Positions 1-10,705 of a DNA stretch of 64,000 bases are shown here, one piece after another. Source of the DNA: Parelaphostrongylus tenuis (lineage: Eukaryota > Nematoda > Chromadorea > Rhabditida > Metastrongylidae); contig JAHQIW010004384.1 in the NCBI GenBank assembly GCA_019055375.1, forward strand, positions 1-64,000. Direction: 5' to 3'. The translations under genes and the position numbers were made by a program. The notes below the pieces were generated by a model. The model was given only the letters and a program-made list of their open reading frames with translations. It was not told the DNA's origin and made no database searches. Within the stretch, counting starts at the first letter, position 1; every line of letters begins with the position of its first letter.

Positions 1-384
1 TGTTTTATCAATCACTTATAAATTATTGCTTATAAATACAGGCGCCCAACTGGTTATAAGTAGGAGAACATGGAAATCGCATAACATATTACTAGTGCTC
101 CAAAGCATCGTTACGAGTAGATTCGATGTTTCACTTTTGGCAACTCTGTGCTCTGTTCTTTGTCGGGACATACATGCAAGAAAAATACGTTAATCATATT
201 CAGTTCTGCATAATATGAGCAAAATGTAATCTTATCTATGACTTTATCGCTAAAACTTCCAATCAGCAGGAGATGGTGATCCAATTCGAAAACCGATATC
301 GCATACATTTTGTAGTGGCACCAGTTTGGAGGCGTCATCTCTGAAGTGAGTTTGTACCTCCTAAGGGAGTTCTAATAGTTTTTT
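1..384. other. unassigned sequence
   Basis: No gene, RNA or recognisable repeat was found. The only open frame of any length, on the minus strand around 111-338, has no recognisable motif and no supporting splice signals, and I do not regard it as a gene. Confidence 0.5.
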
Positions 385-600
385 CCAATGCTCAATATCT
401 AGGAATCCTGACAGCATAGTTTATGCCTTTCATGAGGTCTATATGAGCACTTGTACAGTGCAATACAGTTTTTCGGTCGTGCAGCCTCGTCAGTTGCACA
501 GTGCCCCTCGTGTGTGCCGATCCCTCTCGCGGGAATCCCTCACATAGAGGTATCGTCGACGAACATGTGACACCGTAAGGAAAATGAAAACTCACTTCAC
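385..600 (-). mobile_element. R-family ribozyme-bearing repeat, copy R1 (decayed)
   Basis: This is a diverged member of the non-autonomous family that recurs at 4,612, 46,372, 46,766, 53,855 and 59,930. The shared blocks on the plus strand are the sequence before the ribozyme (CATGAGGTCT, then GAGCACT and TGTACA) and, near 550-600, the GACGAAC...CTCACT segment also seen in the other copies. It encodes no protein. The hammerhead ribozyme at 445-506 is its best preserved part. The outer limits are approximate because both flanks are degraded. Confidence 0.6.
445..506 (-). ncRNA. type I hammerhead ribozyme, copy R1
   Basis: Read on the minus strand, stem Ib is GGGCACU/AGUGCUC (7 bp) and stem Ia is GUGCAA/UUGCAC (6 bp). 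They are separated by the one-sided bulge UGUACA. The core CUGACGA and GAAA flank a short stem II (GG/CC). Cleavage would follow the UA after the short stem III region. Stems Ia and Ib differ from the other copies in most positions yet remain fully paired. Stem III (AAAC/UGU) is poor, so activity of this copy is doubtful. Confidence 0.7.
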
Positions 601-2851
601 CTACGAGTAACGTATCACTGCATGTCCAGTGACATGATCATCGGGCATTGCAGTGATTAACAATTTATTTGCTCAAGGCTGTCGGGATGTATTAATTTTG
701 AATAAGATCTCAAAAAGCAGTCGAATTTGAAGGTATTATAGTTAAGGAATCCATTTGAGCAGAATTCTAGTGCACCAACTAGGGCTGTGGCAGAAGAATC
801 TGTATGCGAAGTGTTCGCAGCGTTGGATTACTCAGATAAGGAGAATTAGCCTTTTATCAACAATGAGGACTGACTCAATACGTGTGTCTAATACGAGTAA
901 CATTCTTGTGTATGTTTTCTGTCATCATTGTGTCATAGATATGTGAAATGATGTATTCTTTAACTCTAGTATTATGTTGAATTCTTTAGCGCCTGACGAC
1001 AAATAATGTCATAGCTGACCACAAGTGTTTTGTAATAATGTTACAACGCTGGAAATGGTGCAAATAGGGTCATGTTTTACTTTTTATTCACATAGATATT
1101 TGGGTGAGCATTCTTTAAAAATGGTTAGTTTCGAGGCGAGCATGGATACCACAAGTTCAAATATCATACCCATCGAACTAAAAAGTTTCACAAAGCTGAA
1201 GGCTTGCGATCACTTTGCATATTCGGCATAAGCTGCCATATAAACTGCATAGTAAGGAGAGACCCGTGGCATATTGTAAGGAGAGGACAATAACTTCTAG
1301 TGGCTTTCATGAAGTGCACTGCTGCTAATTTGACTTGAATTTTTGACAACATTGCTACTGGTCGCAGGATGACTAGTAACAATACTCTTGCCCACACTTA
1401 AATATTAGTCTACATCTCTCCCTTTTTATTGGAACCCAAATCGCTTTCTAAACCCTGGAAGTGGTGCTGTATCAGAGTCGTTGTTCAACTTTCAGTAAAT
1501 GCCATTTTCTCATGATTGTGTTTTAATTTTTTCTATAATTGTATAATTGTGATCAATTGTTCAGCAACGAATTCCTTTGATTGATCTGACCAATTCTTAT
1601 TTAATCGAGTTCAGTTCAGTGAGAAAGGCCTTCAAACAGTCGTGTACCCCAGCTAGGTACAGGTACTCATCGGTCATTAGTGCTTAAAGCAAAGATACGA
1701 ATGCGCCAAGTCATTCTCGCACATATTCCGAGAAGCATTTTATTTTTGGTATCGTTAACGGCGTCTTCTCGTCACATCCAATTTCATGGCATTGCACCTA
1801 ATTTCTTGGAGTTCATCACCAGGACTCTTTCGAAGTAATCAGATTGAGGTAAAAGTGTCATAAAAATACAATCGCTCTTACAGGTTTAAACAACCTAGAA
1901 TGGCATTGAAACTTTAGAAACTCCGCCGTACTCGTCTTAGCCAGTGTTGTGATATATGAGTATATACTCGCCGAAGCATGCATTTGTGTACATGTTCACT
2001 GAAATGCAGAAGGTATTCGTAATGTTGACGAAAGAGAAATGGCAAGTTCATTTCGTGGATTCTCCTGCGCCCCAGAGAAACGCTGTGTTGCTTTTTGTTC
2101 CGGATTCAAGTTTATGTAAGTGATTAGAAGTTTGTAGTTTTTTGTTACAGAGATCATGTCATGTATATATCGTGAGCTAACGACGTACATCGCAAAAGCC
2201 ATAAAGTAATTTTGTTGAAGAGAAATGCTATAAAATGAGCTGCGTTCTTGCTTCTAGCGTTCTGAGCTCAGAGGACTGAAAAATATCTCTCAGCATTTCT
2301 TATTCTTTCTCACATCACAATTTTCCCGAGCTCAAACGGGAACTCGTAAACATTAAAACAGATTGGCAACATGAAATAAAGTGATTGCACGCACTGGAAA
2401 GTCTTGTAGACAATATAGTTACAAGCGGAAATTCAAAAATTATGTTGAAAGAACTCACTATCAATCAACATAGATTTTCGTTCATCTTCTTATTTGAGAA
2501 TATTACAGAATTCATAGACCTGATTTAAAGATTTTTCCAGGCTGGAGTAAAGCATCATCACCTTTTTTTATGCTTTCGCGCTATAAACGATTTAACTTGT
2601 ACATGAAAGATCGTATTTTTAGGCTCAATTTCGAATTTCTTGTTAAGAAAATAAATAAATTTTCAAGTAACATTCTCGTATATGCTGATTTTTCTATTCG
2701 ATGTACGTCGCAGCACCGTGCTGGATTATATACAAAACGCTTATCCGAAAATAAATCTGAGATTTACCGATTAATTTGCTCGATGTTAGCTCTACATGGA
2801 CCATGCTATTGATAAAGTGTTAATGGAGATAAAGCTTAAATGTTTTCCACA
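601..2851. other. unassigned AT-rich intergenic sequence
   Basis: About 2.2 kb with no supported gene. Small open frames at 755-946, 1,025-1,231 and 1,996-2,202 show no conserved motif, no plausible splice partners and no similarity to repeats elsewhere in the window. Confidence 0.4.
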
Positions 2852-3492
2852 TTAATTGTACTCGTTTACTTGGTTTGTGCACGTTTCAGGTGACGTTTGA
2901 TGACATTTTCTCGTGATATTTTTGCTGCATTTTACAACTTTTCCATGGCTAACCTGAAGTTTACTTTACTTCAACTCTTGATTACTGAATTCACAACGCA
3001 GTTACCTGAGGGTGCCCTTGCAGTATATTTATTTGAGTCACTTGAACTGTTTGAAGCTCTGATGTCTCCTCTACTTCTACTACATTGCCTGCATGGAAAA
3101 TTATTTCCTCTTCATATCCGTGCTGCTCAGATGGAACTGAATCTTTCAGTATTTGAAGCATCGACTTTCGTATAAGTATTCGACCAAACCTACGTCTTTC
3201 TTTAGCAGAGGCTCTTCATAAGTCTCACATTTCAGTAGGAGCCCCATTTTGGAATAAACAACTTTATCGTCATACCCCGTTGTTTGTTATGTATAACCGT
3301 TTCTATGCATAGCTTGAATAAATTAGGCCCATGATCATCTCTAATTTGGATTGAGTGGTCTTCTTCATTCAAATGACACAAAAAATTCGCCAACACATGT
3401 CCTTCAAGTTTGTCTTTAGACGCTTGGAAGCCATAACAAATACGTTTATAGTCAGTACGGGGTTCTAATCGTTGCAGACTTGTGTTGTGCAG
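2852..3492 (-). CDS. unidentified spliced coding region, 3' exons
   Basis: The minus strand holds three consecutive stretches that read like protein. From 3,492 to 3,235 an open frame includes SLQRLEPRTDYKRICYGF and KLEGHVLANFLCHLNEED. A second frame then runs to 3,006 (SVPSEQHGYEEEIIF...QINILQGHPQ) and ends at a GTAACT donor. After a 52-nt intron (2,954-3,005, acceptor ACTTCAG) the frame continues in phase with VSHGKVVKCSKN and stops with TAA at 2,852-2,854. The change of frame near 3,230 is either a small intron or a frameshift, so this could be a recent pseudogene. I do not recognise the family and found no 5' exon. Confidence 0.4.
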
Positions 3493-3859
3493 TCAGATGT
3501 AATTCCTATTTCGTTACGTTGCAAAAATCAGTGCACAGTCAGAACTTTATATGCATAGTCCACTATATCAGCAAGTGTTAACTCCTCTCGTTAATTAACT
3601 CTAAAACTTTATGGGGAAAGTGGTCACGGTATTACCGAAAATCTTACTAAAAAAGAAGCGAGACGGATCAGATCCGTTAGGTATATGGGAAGTTCCCATG
3701 GTAACATTTGAAAAGGTGCTTTTTTGTGTTTTAGGTATTAATCATCGAAAAATGATTTTTAATTGCATTGTTTATGCTGGACATATTCTTGCTTGATGAG
3801 TGAGTAAAGCATTAGTATGTGAATTGTTATTATATTTATCGGTTATTATAAATTCACGG
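3493..3859. other. unassigned sequence
   Basis: Lies upstream of the minus-strand coding region. A 61-codon plus-strand frame at 3,611-3,796 has no recognisable motif. No promoter or first exon for the neighbouring gene could be defined. Confidence 0.35.
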
Positions 3860-4320
3860 GGATATCTCAGGAATCAATGCCCAACTTCAATACGAGCAGC
3901 CGGACCGAGTGTACGATGCGTTGAAGAAAAAGTACTCGACATTGAATGGCGAAAGCGCGCGCTCATAACAAGTTAATCCCAAACCTCAGACCGCAAAGAA
4001 GATTAAGGAAAGTTTGATGAACTGGGAGGAGTCGAGGTCTTGTCGTACCCAGCCTACAGTCTAGATCCTGCGCCTTCTAATTATGGTTTTTTCCACTCAC
4101 TGAAATATTTGTTACATGAACGACGATTCGAGACATTTGATTAAGTTGACGAACATGTCAGGAGCTTTTTTTTGTTTCAAGGCGTAAGAAGTGGTATTTT
4201 GAGCACATCGGAATGCTTGCAGATCATTGGCGGAAAGTTATGGAAATAGTGGTCATTATTTGAATGATCAATATTTTTTAATCAAATTTATGAATAAACT
4301 TTGAAATTTAGCGAATGCTA
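3860..4320 (+). pseudogene. mariner-type transposase remnant (C-terminal half)
   Basis: Conceptual translation across frameshifts gives the hallmark mariner C-terminal block around 4,045-4,140: YPAYSLDPAPSNYGFFHSL, matching the family pattern with the third catalytic Asp inside (H/Y)PAYSPDLAPSDY. It is followed by a relic of the short loop and the terminal helix region. Stops and frameshifts are numerous and neither the DNA-binding domain nor terminal inverted repeats could be seen, so this is an inactive fragment of a DD34D DNA transposon. Confidence 0.7.
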
Positions 4321-4611
4321 GGGGGCTTTTCCCTCAGCATAATAACTGACTGGTGTCAAAAATAAGTTTTGGAAAGGCACGAAAGCATTATTAAGCCGCT
4401 GTTTAGAATATCAAACAAAGATGTTAACAACATTTTGATTTCAGAATGACAGATTATCTGGTTTGCGCCTGTGGACTGATTTCACCACATCTACATGACC
4501 TTTGATTATTACGGGTACCACGGATGACTGATATTCAGTGATCAGTCTGCTGAAATTTGTACATGTCTCCAAATAGGTCTCACACTAGAAAGATATCAAT
4601 TATTACTTGAT

Positions 4612-4930
4612 TATAGCTTTACTTTGAGTGCTTTATTAAGACTACGCTCAAATTTCATAGATCTCTTCATTGTTATTTGAGCCAACATGTCATGTAGCAC
4701 TTTAATTTCGGTGATAATCTCACTTGACTTGCAGTGAAAATCTTTCGTCTTCGATACCTCTCTATAGGGAGAGTAGGGCTCACGAGACGACTGGCTAAAA
4801 AGACTGAAAGGCGACGGGTTCTGCTCGACTGACGAGATTGCAAGGTCGAAACACATGTATCGGGTTGTACATGAGCTCATTACCAGACCACATGACATGT
4901 TGGCTCAGATAATAATGAAGAGATCTATTA
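4612..4930 (+). mobile_element. R-family ribozyme-bearing repeat, copy R2
   Basis: About 320 bp without coding capacity. Inverted arms at 4,661-4,703 and 4,884-4,925 share AGATCTCTTCATT, TGAGCCAACATGTCATGT and flanking bases. The outer left end begins with the GAGTGCTTT...ACGCTCAAATTTCA motif common to the family. The hammerhead ribozyme sits just inside the right arm, as in the other copies. The left arm is interrupted after CATGTA, where other members continue with the inverse of the ribozyme 3' half. Confidence 0.75.
4816..4878 (+). ncRNA. type I hammerhead ribozyme, copy R2
   Basis: Plus-strand fold: stem Ib GGGUUCU/UGAGCUC (6 of 7 paired), stem Ia GCUCGA/UCGGGU (6 bp with wobbles), core CUGACGA, stem II GAU-UGCAAG-GUC, core GAAA, tiny stem III ACAC/AUGU (one mismatch), cleavage after GUA at about 4,859. 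The UGUACA bulge in stem I is identical to that of the other copies. The pairing changes relative to R4 (GCUCGA against GCCCGG) keep the helix intact. Confidence 0.85.
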
Positions 4931-6763
4931 CTTGATTGTTCTGGTACAATACATGTCGTAGCACATTTCGTTTTGATCAAGAAGAATCTCTGATTGTTGA
5001 GCTTCCATAAACATCTTTCGCACATCAAAATTTTGCTGCCCTTTCTATTTTTAAGGACTAGTAGCATGACACTAATGTTCTTAACGAATTCTGTAAGTTA
5101 ACCTTGGGTGATTACACCTTTACACCACTAAATACAACATGAATTTAAGCATCGAGGTGATATTGTATGTACAGACACAAATTGCATACAAAACCATGAT
5201 TAGTGTATCGGATTTGTAACGTCGAGTCAATCCACCAGCTTGTGCGAATTGTACAGCTGAAAGTAATGTTGCCGTACGAGTGCATAGTTCAGTGTTCGAC
5301 TTTACTACTTGAATAAGAAGCTTGGAAGGATATGAACAGGGAATATGTCATCGAAGGAAATTATAGACTTCAAGACGACATGCTACCAGTTGCCAATTTG
5401 AAAAAATTAATGTGTAAGAAATAAACTATGGACATGAGAAGATAAGCAAATAACTGAAAATCACTAAAGTATCATGGGAGCCAGAGATATATTACTAGGG
5501 CAATGGCATAGGATAAGAAAAAAATGCATACTAAAGGGAAAGTAAGAAAGAAACGTGATTGCTCTGTGAACGTTAGATGATCAAACGTTGCTGTATTTGT
5601 CTAAAGGTAGACGGATTGCTCGATTAGATCGCTTGGAACGCTTCGTTAGGTCGCTTGTCGTGTGCTTCTGACATATTCTTAGGTGCGCTTTCGATTGCTT
5701 GATTTGTATTTAGGTCAACATTATATATAACAAAGATGTATTTGATATTGAATAATTACTCTCAAAAAACCGCATGGCAAGGTTAAATAGAGACTATCCG
5801 GTAGAAAAGTCTTGATACTCACCCCTATTCCTAGGAGTTGAAGTATTCAATGATACATTGTGTTAGCTTACTGGCTGCAAAAATAAACATTTTTTTTATC
5901 AAATCAATATGCATCCACTTGAGATAACCTGCAGCACAGATTTCAAAATAATGTATCCTGGAAGATGATGGGTATAATCAGTAACAAAACTTGATGAAAT
6001 TGCTATGTGGACAGAATTGCCTCGATATTTTGTGGAAATGGAAGCAGTCTGAAGGTAATTTTTCAAGAGGTCTATCTTTTAGTGAACGTTCTTACCTTTG
6101 TCAATAATGCTCTGTAAAAATTTCCTGTACTCAATCGATGTGATGCTCTGAGCGCACTTAAAAATATTGAATTTCCGGCGTATTTATTCGAGTTCTTTGC
6201 TATCAGAATTTTCTCTGGTGTAAATTTTGATCAGAAGGTGACATATTAATAAAACAACTGATGTTTTTTGTCACAATCGATCAGTCTATTGCAGACCGGT
6301 TAAAAACACAAAGTATTTTAACGCACTTGAAGATAGTGTTTGAATCAATGACAGTTGATGCATAGTGTATCTTTGAAGACATTCCCCAGTTATTTTCCTG
6401 AATCGTTGTGAAAGACATAAGTAAGAGGCTGCGTTATCATATCATTCTATTTGCCATGGCGCAACATAGAGATCCTACAGCGGTTTCTTCCACTAATTTC
6501 TTCCCTCGCATTCATCATCCGCTATAATCTCGACGTGTGAGTTGGCCTTCTGCCCTATGATTTCACTTCTCGTCATTTACATTCTTGTACACTGATTTAG
6601 CACATTCCCATCCAAAATCATAGAACAACCAAGCTAGGCCCTTTTTTTCTTGATCATACCCTGCTCTTTACTATAAGTGGTCGCCAATCTTTACAGCTCT
6701 GAAATAGTTCTTTCCGGTCAGATCTGACACTAATTTTTCAACTTTTGAGAAAAAGTTAACTAA
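4931..6763. other. unassigned intergenic sequence
   Basis: No gene or repeat shared with the rest of the window was recognised in 1.8 kb. A stretch near 5,605-5,690 is rich in the near-repeat CGCTT(G/C)G...TAGGTCGCTTG but has no regular period. No long open frame exists on either strand. Confidence 0.4.
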
Positions 6764-7205
6764 GTAGACCTAAAACTGCATCTGGGAGTGTTATTAATGA
6801 GCATCTCTACCATTATATCATCCGTGTTGAAGGCAAGCAGTTCACTTTCCACTCCTTCATTTGATCTGTTCACAGTTTTTACTATGTAAATCTCGCTATT
6901 TCTGCGAAACTTTACTTTTTTCGTCCTCTTCAATGATGTGGTCGATGAAAGCCTGACTGTGGCATTCCATAGGTCGTCCTTGTTGACTGCTGGTAAGTGT
7001 TGAGAAGTATGAAACAGCTTCACTCTGCGACGGGAATAATGGCCATTTGGACACAGCCCCAAGCCACGTTACACTAAGACAAAAACAAAAAATGACTTTT
7101 GGGTATAAAATAGCTAAAATCAGATTCATAACAAGAAAGCAGTGTGGGCTGAGGCGAGACCGAGGAGTGCGATAGCTATGCTTCCTGTAGTGATTCTTCA
7201 GCGTG
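6764..7205 (-). CDS. unidentified coding-like region, possibly two exons
   Basis: Two overlapping minus-strand frames both read like protein. One runs from about 7,205 to 6,896 and, after the internal acceptor-like TTTGTCTTAG near 7,090, includes SEAVSYFSTLTSSQQGRPM and FIDHIIEEDEKSK. The other (7,062-6,760) ends with VESELLAFNTDDIMVEMLI and TAG. A GTAAAG donor followed by a GAACAG acceptor could join them, but the phases do not match cleanly. No domain is recognised; it may be a gene end or a decayed pseudogene. Confidence 0.25.
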
Positions 7206-7948
7206 AATCAAGAAGTGGTATAATAAGATCTGTAGAAAAGGTGAAGCTTTTTCTCATTCTCTTAAAAATGTGCCGCTATCTATTTCTTTTTGTCATGTAT
7301 CGTCAAGGGTAACTGCGTGCATGTCTGGCCGAAATAATGATATATGGTGGCCTTCCAATACATTAAGTCAGTGTTGCTGCTTCCATGGCAATGCAGGTAT
7401 CAGTATGGCTAATTTGAATGGCTGAAAGGTTCTGTAAGCCCGTTCTTTGGATTGAGCCAAGATTCACTTGTATTTGCAGGATACCTGTGACACTTCGCCA
7501 TACGCGCCTCTTCATACATATTTGTAATTGTTTGTACTCATTGCACACATACGCGTAATCGTGTATACACGCTAATGCATAAAATGTTCAGGTACACAGC
7601 TATAAGCGAAATGAAAAAAGTGACAGAGTGCAAAGACACTTTAGAAAAAAGGAAAGTTTTAGATTGTTTGTATGTACTCATGCCGGCTATTGATGGGCAA
7701 ACGAAGGAGGAATTTCTACCGAAATGTTTCTTCTTATTTTATTTTGTCACGTCGAAGAAATCAATGCTTGCATGACGTCATAAGATGCATAGTTCACGGC
7801 TTGCAGAGAGCATCGAAAACGGGTTATCGTTAGGCATTGCATTGCTTTTACCAATTTCTCAATGCTATAGGAATTGCTCTATTCGTATGATAGAGTTGAA
7901 TTAAAAGAAGTTTTATTCATCAATGTTTCCATAGGCACCAGTTCATTC
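7206..7948. other. unassigned sequence upstream of the Penelope-like fragment
   Basis: A 66-codon plus-strand frame at 7,575-7,775 (MKKVTECKDTLEKRKVLDC...) is lysine-rich and could be an exon, but it lacks recognisable splice sites and similarity to anything known to me. Nothing else was identified. Confidence 0.3.
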
Positions 7949-8012
7949 TTCAAATCATTCAGTCAAAAGCCTTCATAGCCTCAGCAGAAAACGTAAGAAA
8001 CGAATTTTCAAA
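7949..8012. repeat. left inverted arm of the Penelope-like fragment
   Basis: Reverse complement of 8,724-8,788 over about 64 bp. The shared core includes ATTCAGTCAAAAGC and AAAACGTAAGA on this strand. About four fifths of positions match by eye. Confidence 0.75.
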
Positions 8013-8044
8013 GAAAAATTCGGCAACCTCAAACGGAAGGCCTG

Positions 8045-8625
8045 GTGAGGACAAAGTTGTATTCATGCTGCCCCCTTATCTCTAACGAACTAAGTATAGC
8101 AATTAAACGGTGCTTAGAAAGAGCGGGTTTGGATAATTCGGTAGCAGTAGTCGAGATACAATCAAATACACTAAAGCTCCAATTAGTCCGCAACCGACTG
8201 TATGACCGCCTCTGCGAAACGAAAGACTGCAAAGTTTGCCCAAACGGCAGCGACGGCGATTGCATTAGATCGGGTACAAATTACCTAATCTCTTGCGAGG
8301 GATGCGGCGATGAGTACATTGGCGAAACGGGTAGACCACACTGCATCCGCGTAAGAGAGCACCTAGCTGGGAAAAGTGACCGCGACCCAAAAACCCCACT
8401 AGGCACGCCTAAGGAACAGAAGCATAGAGGGGCAGATTTTGAAGTTAAGTTCACGGTCCTTGCATAGGAATCAAAAATATCTGCGCGTAAAACTTTGGAA
8501 GCCTTTTGGATACATAGTAGAGGCACAAGTATGAACCGCAAAGAGGAGTGCCTTGTTATAACGCGTGACCTCGCACCATACCGCAGGGCTAATCTTCCCG
8601 GCCTTAGGATGCACGGTCTCACTTG
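8045..8625 (+). pseudogene. GIY-YIG endonuclease domain of a Penelope-like retroelement (one in-frame stop)
   Basis: The first 140 codons contain a cysteine cluster (CETKDCKVC...C) typical of the linker before the nuclease in Penelope-like proteins. The GIY-YIG signature follows as TNYLIS...DEYIGETGR, then RVREHL with the helix-borne Arg and His region. A TAG at 8,465-8,467 interrupts the frame. Beyond it the same frame continues with ISARKTLEAFWI, which carries the metal-binding Glu expected of this nuclease, and ends at TGA 8,623-8,625. The domain is therefore complete except for one nonsense codon. The reverse transcriptase expected upstream is absent. Confidence 0.8.
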
Positions 8626-8723
8626 AGCACTGACTTTTAGTGGGCTGGTCTTTCATGATTAATTGAAAGACCTAAAACATCTAAGCGGGTGAGTGCGTTT
8701 TTGTAATGATTTTTCTATGCGAT

Positions 8724-8788
8724 CCAAAAATTCGTATCTTACGTTTTCTGCCCAGATTATGGAAGCTTTTGACTGAATGATTTGCAAA
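8724..8788. repeat. right inverted arm of the Penelope-like fragment
   Basis: Inverse of 7,949-8,012. It ends about 15 bp before the hammerhead motif, so the arm, ribozyme and tail form one 3' module. Confidence 0.75.
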
Positions 8789-8802
8789 TCAGTTTAACCT
8801 TT

Positions 8803-8842
8803 CCAGGCTCTAAAGATGGCAAACCTTGCCGAAACGTAAGCC
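8803..8842 (+). ncRNA. minimal hammerhead ribozyme motif of Penelope type
   Basis: Stem I GGCU/AGCC (8,807-8,810 with 8,839-8,842), core CUAAAGA (consensus CUGANGA, one mismatch at G5), stem II GGCAA-ACC-UUGCC (5 bp), core GAAA, two-base-pair stem III ACGU and cleavage dinucleotide UA. This compact type I layout with an almost absent stem III matches the minimal hammerheads reported in Penelope-like elements. The G5 to A change should reduce or abolish cleavage. Confidence 0.65.
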
Positions 8843-9010
8843 ACTACGAATGTTGTACTAATTGTGCTATATTTATGCTTCGCTGTTTTGTATCGCATTA
8901 CTAGTATTCAATAAATACTATATTTGACACCTCGAAACTGCTGAACAGATGTACCACTGATATAGTTCTACTATGCCGAGGTTAATTGATAGTCGGTCTT
9001 GGTTTAGGAC

Positions 9011-9927
9011 AATTTATCGCTCTCATACTGAAATATCTAATGATCACAAAGCTATGAAACTTTGTGAAGGTAAGGCTACTCTTTACAGCATTTATCCTGA
9101 GTGGGCCAAGTGAGGTGAGCTCCGAGTTTTTTGGTATTCTTATTCTCTCGCAGATAGTTTTTCGTGTAAAACCAAGGTGTCAGCTCTCTATTTTTAGTCG
9201 ATTTGCAAGTCAACACAGAGTTATATATATAGAAATTTTACGAACCTATAAGACCCTTCCAAACAAATTACGATCTTATCCTATGAGAAAGACGCCTTAC
9301 GCAACTTTCCGAATTTAAAATAGACCCAATGAAGTAGAACATTATCTAGCTGCAGTTTTTGTTATTCTTAGAAGATGAAATCAATTCTCTCTCTAGTTCA
9401 AGTACAGGTAGACGTGGTAGACGAAGAAGCACAGATATGTGAGGCAACCGAAAGCGCGGTTTATTCATGATTCGAAATCTATTGCAAGCAGAAATCTGAT
9501 CTGCCTGCTCATGCTGGCTTTGATCAAACCCAGTGAACGCGCTCCAACACGAGTAATGTTGTCCAGTCGCAGATTTCTGCAATCCAACAACAACTCTTAA
9601 GAATTTTTACCGATCTCAACTATGAACATTATTTACTGATGCAGTCTTTGTCATTTCACATGCTCTACTACTCGTTTTCGTCCACTATGCTCTCGAGATA
9701 ATATCCTGTACCTTAATAAGTTCTTTCCTCTACCAATAACCTCAGCGAGACCACATGTAGGTGGTTAGGAAGGCCCATCAGTACATGCACCTTCTTCTCA
9801 CCCTTCTCTTTGAAAAATGTGCCACTATCTAACCTTCACAATGCTCTGTAGAATCCTACCGATGTTAGGAAGTCAGTGCTTCTACTTCCCCAAGCACGTC
9901 TAGTAGAAATTTACACCCTTTAAAGAC
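9011..9927. other. unassigned sequence
   Basis: Two open frames, 9,064-9,318 (+) and 9,346-9,582 (-), have no recognisable domain or splice context. No repeat shared with other parts of the window was noticed. Confidence 0.35.
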
Positions 9928-10000
9928 GGATGGCTTGGAGAGCCGTGAGCGCGAGATTGAACCATCGATTTTGGGTGCGACGCAGAGCACCTCCTATGCT
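9928..10000 (-). repeat. SINE-A fragment (tRNA-like head)
   Basis: Minus-strand 5' part of the SINE-A family. It contains the tRNA-like promoter B-box region (GGTTCAATCTC) and the GGTGCTCTGCGTCGCACCC segment also present at 47,230, 51,150, 36,690 and 32,810. It marks the start of an 800-bp block that is duplicated at 32,795. Confidence 0.65.
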
Positions 10001-10705
10001 GCACGTGCTCTCTTCTCATTAATAAATAGTTTATTGGAGCTACTTAAAGTCAAACAACGCTTGTGAAAGTTTATTCACCAACACTATATCTTTTCACAGC
10101 GATGAAGTTTACCTATAGTCAGAGTCTAAGTAAATAAAATACTAGAATATTCGCTGTAAAGTTGAAACAACGTACTTCGAAAACAAAACACTTTTTTTCA
10201 CATTATAAAACGTAGTATGAAGGTCGAACTACAAACCAAGAACAGTATGAAAATCGGCACTTCTCAAGCTATAGAATGACTCTAAGAACATCAACGAAGA
10301 AATGAAGCAAATGTCATATACCAGCTCGAAATCTAATTGTTTTCATGACGATGTAGTTTTCTCTTGAAACATAAGAAATATAGAAAGAATATGGGACATA
10401 CAGATGTTCTTAGTAGAACTGTCTCAGTAGAAGGTTTTTCAATGAAATTCCATCTACTTATGATGACAATCTTTCCTCAAAACTTAGGTTCGCTCACCTC
10501 GTATCCATTAGTCCAAAGGTCTTCAGATACGCTGGTAGACTGCTCTGCGTGTCTGTGCAGAGATGTCATGCCGTCTACGCCTGCCTTCCCACAAAATGCT
10601 TTTGCTTTCCCACGAGAGGCCCCTCCTCCATTACAGCAGTCGTGTGAGGTTTGGCGTCGCATGGCACAGTACGAACGGTACCATTATGTTCTTGATGGGT
10701 AAGAT
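9930..10705 (+). repeat. dispersed repeat D1, copy 1
   Basis: Degenerate but collinear with 32,795-33,480. Both blocks begin with a SINE-A fragment and share CAAGCTATAGAATGACT, CGATGTAGTTTTCTC, CCAAAGGTCTTCA and ACGCTGGCAGAC/TAGAC segments. Open frames in this copy (10,364-10,702) and the second (33,117-33,500) align only weakly as protein (LIMIMFSQNLG against LLMMTIFPQNLG). Copy 3 at 62,585-62,800 preserves a longer frame. The element type is not certain; a PIF/Harbinger-like origin is possible but unproven. Confidence 0.6.

Larger units (their letters stand above)
7949..9010 (+). mobile_element. Penelope-like element, 3' fragment with GIY-YIG domain and hammerhead tail
   Basis: The fragment contains a GIY-YIG endonuclease frame (8,045-8,625), a minimal hammerhead motif (8,803-8,842), an AATAAA-containing tail near 8,910 and a terminal motif ATGCCGAGGTT...GTCGGTCTT near 8,973. 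That terminal motif recurs at 41,813 in another tail. Inverted copies of one ~64-bp sequence flank the coding part (7,949-8,012 and 8,724-8,788). Penelope-like elements are known for terminal repeats in mixed orientation and for carrying hammerheads. No reverse transcriptase domain is present, so the copy is 5' truncated and non-autonomous. Confidence 0.75.

Noticed and set aside
5605..5690. Possible CRISPR-like or satellite array (CGCTT...GGTCGCTTG repeats)
   Set aside because: No constant repeat length or spacer structure; only loosely similar words.
8281..8622. 113-codon minus-strand frame
   Set aside because: Antisense shadow of the GIY-YIG coding region.
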